A DNA stretch of 64,000 nt from Takakia lepidozioides (Eukaryota > Streptophyta > Takakiopsida > Takakiales > Takakiaceae). Both the position numbers and the translations under genes were made by a program. The DNA lies in contig CM060732.1 of NCBI GenBank assembly GCA_030704615.1, positions 22,568,001 to 22,632,000 on the forward strand. Reading direction: 5' to 3'. This document shows positions 45,239 to 55,137 of the stretch, piece after piece (position 1 is the first letter of the stretch; each line of letters starts with the position of its first letter). The notes under the pieces are model-generated. The model saw nothing but the letters and a program-made list of their open reading frames with translations. It had not been told where the DNA came from and did not search any database.

Positions 45239-46084
45239 TTAAGAACTATTGCAGCCTCCCTGCGAATAGATGCAAGCAAATCCGGCTCTCAGTCGAAGAG
45301 AAGAAAGTAAGGTGAGAATGAGGCAAGTGAAGCTTGTTTGCTGAACATATAGCCCATAGCTAGCCAAGGCAGCTGAAGGTCCCAATCTCCTAGGTGTCCC
45401 TTCTGCAAACCGTACTTGCGCAAACCTCTCTTGACTGTCTGAAACAACTCTCTCCGCCAAGCCATCAGCCTCGGGATGATCTCGAGAAGTAGGGCGTTGA
45501 TCTATTAAGGCTTGCTCACACAAAGCCTGAAACTCCCCCAAGAATTCTCTCCCCTGGTCCGTGAGTACCTCGGCTGGAGCACCAAAATGGCTAAGCACTC
45601 GATCTAAGAATGCATACGCAGCCCCATCACTTGCCTTGTCAGGCAATGCCACCAGTTCAATCCATTTGGAGAAGTGTTCCACCATCACCAACACATACTT
45701 GTTATGGCGAATCATCAGTGGCAATAGGCCTGCGAAGTCAAGACTCCAACGATAGCCCAAACCCATAATGGGTAAAGGATGCAATTGTGGAGTAGGGGAG
45801 TTGAAAGAAGCTCGCACTCTATCACACACCATGCACCTTGTCACTAACTGTTGCACATCCGTGTGGATGCCCCGCCACCAATACTGCCCTTGCAGCAAAC
45901 TATGAGTGCGCCGCACCCCAAAATGTCCCAACTCCTCATGGGCATGGCGTACCAATCGCGCTCGTTGTGTTGGATGAGGCACAATCCTCACTCGTCCATC
46001 CTCCAATACCCAGAGTAGGTGAGTCCTTTCCCACTTGAACCTCTTGGCTCGTTGTAGGATCCGATCTCTCTCCTTAGCAGTCAC
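45239..46084 (-). pseudogene. gypsy integrase (zinc domain and catalytic core)
   Basis: The N-terminal HHCC zinc domain spans 'HAHEELGHFGVRRTHSLLQG' to 'CMVC'. The core has its Asp in 'YRWSLDFAGLLP', a second in 'EVLTDQGREFLGEF' and the Glu in 'HPEADGLAERVV', the DDE triad. After about residue 230 the frame is lost ('RFAEGTPRRLGPSAALASYG' is where the shift shows). The true C-terminal part continues in other frames toward 45010. Confidence 0.88.
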
Positions 46085-47569
46085 ACTAGCTGTTGTCTCT
46101 CATGTACAAAGGTAGGCCAACACTGCTGCATCTTTATGCACATCCTTAGTACCACCAAGCTCCTCATTGATCTCCGGATCGTCATGCACATCTCCTCATC
46201 CGTCTCACCATGCCACCGAGCTCCAGTATCATCATGCTCGCTCATGCATGGATTACGACTCAACCCATCTGCATCCCGATTGACTATACCGGCTCGATGC
46301 ACCACCTGGAAGTCGTACTCTTGAAGCATAAGTGCCCACCGTGCAAGCTTCCTTGTAAGCTTGTCTGACTCCATCAATCACTTCAATGGTTGGTGATCCA
46401 TGACAAGGGTGAAGAGGTTGCCATAGAGGTAGCAACTGAAATGTGCCACTGCCCATACCGCAGCTAGACACTCCCATTTATATGAGCTATACTTCGCCTC
46501 GGCATCATTGTTCGAGCGGCTGACATATGCCACTACGAACTCTCTTCCCTCGTCATCCACCTGTGTGAGCACTGCTCCAATCCGTATGTAGCTGGAAAGG
46601 CCGCCCCCGAATAGGCCGCCTCAGAATAGGTGCAGAAGTCAATCGAGCCTTGAGTTCCTCAAAGGCTTCCTCCTGTTCCTCCTCCCACTGCCATTCCTGA
46701 CCCACCTTGGTCAACTTGGTAAGAGCCTTTGCAATGCTGCTAAATCCCTTGACAAACCGTCGATAGTAGTTTGCCAACCCCATGAAAGCACAAACTCTGC
46801 TAACATCTATGGGGCATGGAATGCGTGCAATGGCCTCCACCTTCATCTTTTGAATACCCAATCCTCCAGGGTATATCATGTGGCCAAGATACTCAATCTG
46901 GTTGTGGAAGAACTTGCACTTCCCAGGGTGCAATTTCAACCCGTGCGCTCTCAAGCGCTCAAACACCACCTGAAGGTGTCTCTCATGCTCCTCAACCGTA
47001 GCACTAAAGACGATGATGTCATCAATGTAGCACCGGGCGAAGTCTAGCCCCCCGAGAATCCTATCCATGACCCTCTGAAACTCTGCAGGAGCATTCTTCA
47101 GCCCAAATGGTAAGAACCGCCATTGGTACAAGCAATCCTTCCCATGTTGGTCAATCCCCCAGAATGTCGTCTTTTGCTTGTCAGCCTCTTTGACTGGCAA
47201 CTGGTGGTAACCGGATCGCAAGTCCAATGTGCTAAACACCTTTGCATGCCCAATGGCATCAAAGATCTCCTCTGGAGTTGGCATGGCATATCTATCGGAC
47301 TTAGTCTGACGGTTCACAGGACGATAGTCCCCACACATCCTTCTTTCTGTCCAATTGCCATAGATATCCTTCTTAGCTGGCATCGCCGTTGCCGAGGCAT
47401 ACTCCCCGCCTGACAACTCTACCAATCCAGCTTCGAACAACTCCATAGTCCGTGACTGGATCAATGACCTCTCCATGTCACTATACCGGTAGGGCCTTTG
47501 AAAGATTGGCGTGTCACTTGCCAAATCAATACGAATCTCCTGACTCTTCAAACTCCCCAAATCCTTCAA
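46081..47569 (-). pseudogene. gypsy reverse transcriptase and RNase H
   Basis: 47569-46553 is a long frame with all RT blocks: 'FSTLDLRSGYHQLPV' (first catalytic Asp), 'FLPFGLKNAPAEFQRVM', 'CYIDDIIVFSATVEEHERHL' (catalytic IDD) and 'GLANYYRRFVKGFSSIAKAL'. RNase H starts at 'FQLHTDWSSAH' and continues after a shift in 46572-46378 ('AKYSSYKWECLAAVWAV') and, past a TGA, in 46377-46081 ('YDFQVVHRAGIVNRDADGLS'). Only two lesions separate three otherwise clean blocks. Upstream (47729-47570) a short linker joins it to the methyltransferase. Confidence 0.9.
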
Positions 47570-47728
47570 ACCGAAGGCAAAACAATTTCTATAAGCCCTT
47601 AGAAATCGTTGGATCCTCCGTCTCTCTCCTCCGGTGACTGTAGGTCCAACATCTGGTTCCCAATTGTCCTCAGTGACTGCAACCTTGGGTACACCAGGCT
47701 TCGAGGTAGGAGACGAATCCTTTGGTTG

Positions 47729-48424
47729 CTAGAGAGCAACCTCTTGGGCCTTGTCTACCCAATCTGACTGTGGCGTAGCCTCCACTTGCTCCGCCATAGC
47801 CACCTTGAGAACATCCTCTGAGCAAGAAACATTCTCAACCTCTTCAAAAACCTTGGCTACCTTGGCCTCCAACTGATCCTCAGTGTATGGCTCTCCCCAC
47901 TCCTCATATTGCTGCTTGAGAGATCCAAGGACTCTCTCTTTCCGCATCTCATCCCACATCTGCCATGGGTGTTTGCACCCCATGATCCTGTGCTCACCCC
48001 CACTCACTGCCTCAACCGTCCCGGTTGGCAGAGAGGATATAATATCAAATGGGAGTGCAGAAGTAGCCACCACTGTCTGCAACCTCCGTTGCTCAGCCAT
48101 ACACAAGCTAATGATCCATGTCAAGCAATTTAGATCCATTGCTTGACCCAACACATGTCGGCGTGATGCCTCTGACAGAGCTGGCACAGCTGTAGTGCCC
48201 ATGGCAAATCCCATTGCCCGCTCTCGCTCATCTGCATTGGGCTCCACCAATTGCTGTAGCACACTGTCCCAAATCAACCCAGGACCATTATCTCGAAAAG
48301 CATGAGACGAGGGAAAGCTCATGAGCGTAGGCAAGGCCGCACGTGGCTGCCCCACTCGATTGACCACTGCTAGAGGTGGACGGTCATCATGTCGCACCCT
48401 CTGTGGTTGCCTCCCTTGGTCCAA
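47729..48424 (-). pseudogene. Methyltransferase C-terminus and linker to RT
   Basis: This 231-codon frame begins with a linker and then 'LPTLMSFPSSHAFRDNGPGL', then motifs IX and X of the C5 methyltransferase (positions about 61-100 of this frame). An acidic region follows ('LGSLKQQYEEWGEPYTEDQL', 'EAKVAKVFEEVENVSCSED') of unknown role, ending at a TAG just before the RT linker. It shows that the domain was complete to its C-terminus and that the element added about 120 residues between the enzyme and RT. Confidence 0.75.
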
Positions 48425-49127
48425 AATTCCCTCAACCGTGAGATTGGGTGGCCGTTAAATGGAATCATATGCTCTCTTGAGCAGCTCTGGTGGTGCAAGA
48501 TTGGTCCACCACAATCGGGGTTGATGCGCGTGTGATCCACCGCTGCTGCATCCAATAGCACCGCCGATCCAATCCAAGACCGCACCTGATGCACACTGGC
48601 CATTACCCTGGCCCAAGGATCCCCCATAAGAGGAACATTCTCCAAGATATAGCCTAGAGGTTACACTTGCCTCGTCTGCAAGTCCCGCAAAACTCGTAAC
48701 ATCTCCCAAAACAAATGCGATCGTGCATCATGCAAGTCATTCCCATGACCTGCGGGAGAGTGTCCTTGGCAAGGCCATCCAGCTATCACCAAGTCAATGG
48801 CACCATGCCGGTCCAAATCATCCGCCCCCAGCATGGTAATGTCTGGTACCCTTGAATTGCTGAGAGAGGCAGCAACTCAGGGTACTGGTGTGTGAGCAAG
48901 GCAACGTGACGCATAGAGATACGCTGAGCTATCTCATCCTTCTCCACATACAAGTACTTTCGTACTTTAACCCCAGCTTGCAACACTCCTGCAAGCCCAG
49001 TGCTCATGCCTCCAAACAGGTCTAGTAAACAAATCCTTGAGTCAGGTGGTTGCCAGGTAAGCACTGTATCCAAAGGAGCTAACTGAGGAGGACCATGTGA
49101 TGTCACTGAACTCCCCTCACTCACCAA
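48100..49127 (-). pseudogene. Cytosine-5 DNA methyltransferase domain in a gypsy polyprotein
   Basis: C5 methyltransferases move a methyl group from S-adenosylmethionine to cytosine in DNA. Motifs appear in the standard order on the minus strand: I 'LLDLFGGMSTGL' (about 49025), II 'LYVEKDEIAQ', III/IV 'AIDLVIAGWPCQGHSPAGHG' with the catalytic Cys (about 48770), VI 'YILENVP' (about 48645), VIII 'QPRLWWTNL' (about 48510), IX 'NADERERAMGF' (about 48240) and X 'VLGQAMDLNCLTWI' (about 48150). It follows protease and precedes RT without its own promoter, so it was part of Pol. Lesions: a shift near 48830, a TAA near 48663 and a shift near 48540. The Glu-Asn-Val and Pro-Cys-Gln signatures make the call firm; the subfamily (DNMT3/DRM-like or other) cannot be settled by eye. 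Confidence 0.88.
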
Positions 49128-49142
49128 TGGATAGGCCTCCTG

Positions 49143-49820
49143 TCATGCTTGGTGCACACACTCGCCTGCTATTTGATGCAAATTCCCAACTGTACCCCAC
49201 AGTAGAATATGAACAGGCACATGAGGAAGCAAATCAGCCTTGTATGCCAATTGTTTGTCCTCATCAGGTGGTGGCCTATCATCTGCATGGCTATTGCCCT
49301 CCAAGAGCTCACCATCCCAAGCCACCACCCCTGAGAATGCAGCCAATGTGGGCATCATGTTCCTATGATCCACTGCTACATTCCCAATAAACCGCACTGG
49401 GAGCAGTGCACGTCGGCCATCTCCTGACTGCCATTCCGGCCTGTAGGATGCCGTTTCCTCCCAAAAGTCCAAAGTAAATCCCATGGGGTACAACACAGCC
49501 CCTCCAACAAGCACATCATATGACAACGCGTCTGTAACAATGGCTTTAGCTCTCATGACTGAGCCGTCCGTAGGATGATCCGGCTGCAATCGAATGAAGA
49601 GCTCATGGTGTGTAATCCCTCGTGCCTTCTCTGAACCGCCCAAAGATGTTTGAATTTGGAAAGGGCAAGGCTCCAAATCCGCCTCTGTAAGGCCCAAGCC
49701 TGCAATTGATGCTCTCCCCAACATCAATGGCTGTGCTCCCGAATCCAACAAGACCCGCAGTGGCCTATACCTCCTCCCGGCTGGGCCACCCAACTGAAAC
49801 ACACCATCCTGATTGTCCAC
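49143..49820 (-). pseudogene. gypsy aspartic protease
   Basis: 'RPLRVLLDSGAQPLMLGRAS' carries the D-S-G active site, and 'LSYDVLVGGAVLYPMGFTLD' is the second conserved block about 80 residues later. The frame runs on for about 100 residues to 49143 and is separated from the methyltransferase only by a TGA (W or R lost), so both were one polyprotein. Confidence 0.8.
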
Positions 49821-50701
49821 CAGGACTACCCCAGGACCGGAGTCACCATACTACGCTCAATGGCTGGCCTAGCTGGCAACTCCTGCAACCTTGCAGCTGC
49901 CGCTTGCCATGGCACAGCTGTGGCTGTCTTCACCCTTGAATCCAGGGCATCCATGCACTGCACCTGATCCGCTATCCTTGCAGGTAGTGCCGATGCATCA
50001 CCACTCTCACAGTGTGCAGCTGCTAGTTTAAACACTGCAGCTGGCCGCATCCCCGGCATTGCAATTGTCGTGGCAAAAAACAATGGAGCTTGGCAAATTG
50101 CCGTAGCCGCCCCCAACAATGTACTGGCTGCACTTTGCTTTGCAGTACCACCATTGGCATTTCCCAAGCCATACCAACTCTCCCCAATGGCACTCGTGGC
50201 TCTACCTCTGACACACTTGGGCGAGCGGGTGCTATCGATGGCATAGTTGGCACTGTCTCAGCCAATGTGAAAGACTGTGGAAGCTTTGTCTGCCGACTTG
50301 CTTCCCCTCTTTGTGGATCAAAATCCACATCCGCTCCTCTTGGCTCAGGAGCACGCGTTGCTGCTCGAGTGACAGCAGCTGCAGAGTCCACATGCAATGG
50401 TCCTGCAAGTGCGGCTCCACACATGAAGCCCATACCAATCTGGTCTCCCCTAGGCATAAGAGGTTGTGCAGGTGGGGCTTGAACCTCAGGCCTTGGAGCT
50501 GGTGCAACATGAGTAGTGGCCATGGTAGCAAGACGTTGCTCTAGCCGGGCAAGCCTATCTACCATGCCTTGGTCATGACCTTGACCGTGACCCTGTGCTC
50601 CTTGGTTTTGGTTACGACCTCCACCACGACCTCTGCCTCATCTACCTCTCTGGACTACATTGCCTCGTCCTCGGCCACCATTGTTCCCTTGGAACTGGCC
50701 T

Positions 50702-50845
50702 AGCCGTAGCTCAGGATGCAAGTCATAACAATGGGTCTCAGAATGCCCATACTTGCCACAATGCTAACTGGTCTGGCCGTAGCTCAGGATGCAAGTCATA
50801 ACAATGGGTCTCTTCATGCCCATACTTGCCACAATGCCTACACTG
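50702..50845. repeat. 72-bp tandem duplication within gag
   Basis: GCCGTAGCTCAGGATGCAAG begins at about 50702 and again at about 50774. The copies differ at a few bases. It duplicates sequence just downstream of the second zinc knuckle and ends the gag frame early. Confidence 0.7.
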
Positions 50846-51936
50846 TAGTTGTGTGGGCTGTGCCTGTGCCGGCCCTTTGCCTCTCTCCGGGCAATCTCTC
50901 TTAACATGGGGTCCTCCACAATCCCAACATGTCACTCCCGACTGTTGTTGGCCTGAGAATGAAGGAAGTGACCTCTGCAATTGAGATCCTCTCTGTCCTT
51001 CCCTAGGCTTCGCCTGAGCCCCTTTGTTGCCTTGAGCACGTTGGGGTAGTGGTTGTTGTTGGCTAGGAGCCCCACTTCGTTGTGTCTCCTTACCGAACCC
51101 CACCATGACCACTCGCTCCTCCACCATATTGAGCTCTATCCGCTTTGCCAGCAAAAACATGTTTGCTAAGGTGGGTTGGGCTACTTGTAGGAGAATTGCA
51201 TCCCGCACCCTTCTCCTCAGCTCCTTGTCCAATATCCCATACCAGAATTGGACTGTTTGAGCTTCTGTAACCCCTTGGGTTACGTTTATCAAGCGCCTCA
51301 TGCGCGTGTAAACCTCCCTTAAACTCTCGGCAGGCTTTCGTTGGAACTCTTGCAAACTCCACAATTTCTCCGTCCTTATCCCCTGGTAATCCTTAACTCC
51401 TCGAAGAACTCCACAACTGGGTTAAAGGCTGGCACGGGTGTTGGTGCTGCAGCAGGAGCTTGGGTGGACTTCCCAGCTCCTGTTCCACTTGACATCTCAC
51501 TGCTACTTGCAGAAGCTGCCGGTGTCACCACTGCCCTTGTGCCTCTAGTGATGGAGACATAGTTAGGTGACCAATACACCCGCCATTCCTCAATCTCCAT
51601 CTCATGTCCCCGCCTAAACTCATGGTAGTCATCCATGGGCGGCCCCTCAAGGTGCTGAAACAACCCCTTCCACGCCATAAAAGACGTAAACAGTTGTGGA
51701 TTGCGCATCTGCTGCAAATCACACCAACTATCAAACTCTTGTATAAAGTCATCAAGCTCGATGGTGCCCACAGCTCCAGAGTACCTACGTGGCCCCTTGG
51801 TAGCTCCATACATCTCCTCCATTGTGTCCCACAACAATGGCACGGAAATGACTTGCACCCTTGGCGAGAATCCTCCTGAGTCCGAGTCTAAACCTTCATC
51901 AGAAGATACTGAAGGTGAAGGTGGCCTAAACCACAC
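50738..51936 (-). pseudogene. gypsy gag with two zinc knuckles
   Basis: 51936-51376 holds the capsid N-terminus ('RRYSGAVGTIELDDFIQEFD', 'SFMAWKGLFQHLEGP'). 51364-50738, in another frame, holds the capsid C-terminus ('LQEFQRKPAESLREVYTRMR', 'VQFWYGILDKELRRRVRDAI') and two knuckles: 'CWDCGGPHVKRDC' (one residue short of standard) and 'CRHCGKYGHEETHC' (C-x2-C-x4-H-x4-C). One frameshift lies at about 51370. Downstream (50565-49826) is a Pro/Ala-rich linker of unknown role before protease. Confidence 0.8.
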
Positions 51937-51959
51937 ACCTTGTCTTGTATACCCACTAG

Positions 51960-54389
51960 TATCACTGGTGCTCGTACCAGGCCTACAAAGAGGGTGAAAG
52001 ACTACAAGGAAGAGAGACTAAAGCAATTCCTAATCCCAGCATGCCCTCATCCCACTACCGTATCTCCACACTCTCTTGCTTGAACAATAGACAAGACTAC
52101 CTTTCAAGGGTCTCTCAAATAACTCCCCAGGAGCCCTCAAGAATATGTCTCTCAAACAATCTCACTAAGGCTCCCAATCCTTGCACGATGGGACTCCAAA
52201 ACAGTACACCAAGGCCCCAAGAGCCTGCCAAAACTTAGCCCTCGAGGACCCCAATAGTCCCTCACACAAGTCGCCAAAGACTCCTCAAGCTCACCAAATA
52301 TTGGCCTCCAAAGACCCCAAATAGTCCTCCAAAAAACTCCAAATGGTCCTCCAAATGGTCCTCCAAGGACCCCAAATAGTCCTCCAAGGACTCCCAATGG
52401 TCTTCCAAATAGTTCTCCAAAGACTCCCAATGGTCCTCCAAACAGTCCTCCAAGGACTCCCAATGGTCCTCCAAACAGTCCTCCAAGGACTCCCAATGGT
52501 CCTCCAAACAGTCCTCCAAGGACCCCAAACAGTCCTCCAAGGACTCTTCCTATATCACCATGTTCCCAATGTGTTCCCAATGGATTCCCAATAAGTTCCC
52601 AAAGTTCCATAGGAATATTCCCAAGAATATGCCATAGTATTTCCCCAGTATTCCCCTGGGCCTATACGTATTCCCCTTGTATTCCCCTTAGGAATAGCCA
52701 TTTCCCCCTCATAGAGTAGTTCATTTCCCCCTAAGCTTTAGCCACTTCCCTCTCTATTTCCTTGAGGTTTAGCTTTACCAAGCTAGGGTTTGTGCTCCTT
52801 GGGGCTCCGATATGCTTAATCCCCTCAAGCATCCATGAATTCTATGGGGTACCAAGGCAAATTCCCTTGATCTTCTTCACCTTAAGCTACTCAAGTTTGT
52901 CTCCAACTCAACTAGCAATGCATTGGCCACACAACAAGCTCAATTTCTCATTGGAACTCAAAATCAAGCTTGTACCTCCTTTGGCAAGCCACCAAGCCTT
53001 ATCTCCTCTCAAGCCTTGATCATTCAAGCTTCATTCACTTGCTAGCTCAAGAGCCACTCCTCTCAAGCTTGAAATTGCAAAGCTCAAGCCAAAAGCATGC
53101 TTCACACATGCATCACCTCATACACAAGGGAATCAACTTGCTCCCTTCACCTTCTAGCTCTCCTCAAGCTTGAAGTTGGAAGCCACACTTGGGAAGCATG
53201 CTCCACATAAGCATCACTTGCTTGATCAACCATCCACCACAAAACTTAAGCCAAAAGGGAATGAATACACAAGCTTCATCTTCCCCTTCTTTGTCTTGTC
53301 ACATGCTAATGTTGGTTGAAGTTGCTATGCATGCCTTGAGCCACAATCTCTTTTCTTCATGAAGACCACCTCCAATGATCTCCCACATGTGCTCCAAGCT
53401 CTTCAATGCTCTAGGCTTGGTTTCACATCATCATGGATAGAATTTTCACCCATATGCTTCCCTTCAAACCTCTTGAGCTTCCTAATGCTCTCCAAGTGTT
53501 TGCCCTTGTTGTCTTCAAGCCCAAGCCTATGTAGCTCATTGGCTTCTCTTCCACAACATCTACAATTGAGCTTGCTTAACCCTAGATTGATAATGAAATG
53601 AGCACTAACAATCATTTGGTTGCTCTCCACCAGCCATGGCACACACCATTGACTCCATAATGCATAGAAATGATTCTCAATCCCTAGAATCCATGCTTCC
53701 ACACACACAAGACTTCCCTCTTGCAATCCTTGCAAATCTTGTGGCAAACAAGCTCCTTCTTGAGCTCCTCAACACCTTGGTGTAACACCACAAGTACCTT
53801 TCCTTGCAAGCCTTGTGATCTACAAGAGCTCCATCTTTGAGCTCTCCACCTCCTTCGGGCAAAGCAATATCTCTCAAAGCCCTAACACCACAAGGATTTT
53901 TCTTTGCAATATATGCAACACCTTGCAACACAAGAGCTATCTTCCCAAGCTCTTCAACACACAAGTGCTAAACTAACCCTTACACTTCGCACTCACAAGC
54001 ATAAGATCATCTTCTTGTAGTGAAATGAAAGTGAACACAAGGGAAACACTCCACTCATGAATCCACTCAATTACATAAACTAAGTCAAGCCAATGGTACC
54101 TTTGCTAAAGGAATCCACCCTACAAAGCCCTCACCACACTCCTTCTCAATACCTAGAGCTATAGAGGTGGGAGAGGCTCATGGAGGCTCAACTACAAGAA
54201 GATGAGCCCTCCTCAACGCTCACAAGGGGAAAACCCATCCCCATGTCCCAAGTGAGGTTTGACACCTCACTTGGCATGTGAAACCAAATGAAGTCCCAAC
54301 ACACAAAATACAAATATGAATATCCAAAATATCCTAGTTAACTAGAAGTAGGTAATTCTAGTTAACCATGATCAACTAAAACCATGACA
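51960..54389 (-). other. Leader or 5' LTR region of the methyltransferase gypsy element
   Basis: No protein frame is credible. In minus sense it begins TGTC at 54389. It contains a 33-bp minisatellite (52320-52545) and CAAGCTT-rich sequence. No second copy of it is present near 44-45 kb, so the LTR length cannot be defined. Confidence 0.45.
52320..52545. repeat. 33-bp minisatellite
   Basis: About six to seven copies of a unit such as CCAATGGTCCTCCAAACAGT... are present with few differences. A minus-strand frame across it gives an 11-residue Gly/Leu-rich repeat, which I regard as incidental. Confidence 0.8.
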
Positions 54390-54860
54390 TATTGAAGAAG
54401 AGGTGAAAAAAAACCAGATGGTCATCATGAATGCTTATTTAGGGTTTGTTTGTGAAGAAGAGGTGAAAAAAATTGAGCTCTATCATTGTCAATCTTGTTC
54501 AGGTTTCTGTTGATGAAAAAGAGGTGAAAACAAAATCAGATGGTCATCATGAATAAATTAGGGATTGTTTGTGAAGAAGAGGTGAAAAAAAAAATTGAGC
54601 TCTATCATTGTCAAACTTCTTCAGGTTTCTGTTATTGAAGAAGAGGTGAAAAAAAAATCATATGGTCATCATGAATGTTTATTTAGGGTTTGTTTGTATA
54701 GAGGACGTGGAAAACAAATGAGCTGTCATTGTGAAACTTGTTCAGGTGCCTGTTATTCAAGAAGAAGTGGAAAAAAAAACAGATGGTCATCATGAAGCTC
54801 ATTTACGCAATGCTTCTGTAGAGGCCGTCAAAAAATAAAATGAGCTTTCATACTGACACT
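54390..54860. repeat. Tandem array, ~118-bp dimeric unit (right part)
   Basis: Same unit as 43010-44003, resuming in phase at TATTGAAGAAGAGG. Copies become more diverged to the right and fade near 54860, before an AT-rich stretch. Confidence 0.85.
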
Positions 54861-54966
54861 TGTCCATGTTTGGCAGGCCCGCGAACCAAAATTTAAAATA
54901 TATATATATTTTTTTTTATTTTATTTTTTTGCCCGGGGAAATATTGGGGGTGGGGGCAGAAGTGGT

Positions 54967-54980
54967 GTGCGTTGACGCAC
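54967..54980. repeat. Isolated GTGCGTTGACGCAC palindrome
   Basis: The 14-bp sequence (6-bp arms, TG centre) is identical to the core of the hairpin units at 63564-63929. The left flank GTGGGGGCAGAA resembles TGTGGGGGCCGAA beside the first degenerate unit at about 63463. Confidence 0.6.
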
Positions 54981-55137
54981 TCAATTTTAGAGGCTCGTTA
55001 ACCAAACCTGATGAAAAAATAAACTACCTTTCAAAACGAGACATCGTCTGCTTGTCCATATTTAAGAACTGATTATACATGTTCTACAAACAAGGCAACC
55101 CTTTCCGACATTGCGAAAAATCGCAACATATGCAACA

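Larger units (their letters stand above)
44004..54389 (-). mobile_element. Ty3/gypsy-type element with DNA methyltransferase and PHD finger
   Basis: The element interrupts a tandem array. Array sequence ends ...TATT at 44003 and restarts TATT... at 54390, a 4-bp overlap. The ends are TGTC...GACA. On the minus strand the order is a long leader or LTR (54389 to about 51960), gag (51936-50738), linker, protease (49820-49143), C5 methyltransferase (about 49080-48100), RT (47569), RNase H, integrase (46084-45239), integrase C-terminal module and PHD finger (about 45236-44690). Then come a LINE endonuclease fragment (44640-44300) and the left end. The two ends do not show an obvious LTR pair, so the 3' LTR is probably deleted or replaced. 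Several stops and frameshifts make it inactive. Confidence 0.85.

Noticed and set aside
48786-49127. Independent host DNA methyltransferase gene
   Set aside because: It lies between gypsy protease and RT on the same strand with no separate promoter or introns, so it belongs to the retrotransposon.
52152-52610. 152-codon Gly/Leu-repeat frame
   Set aside because: It follows the 33-bp minisatellite period; a multiple of three keeps it open by chance.
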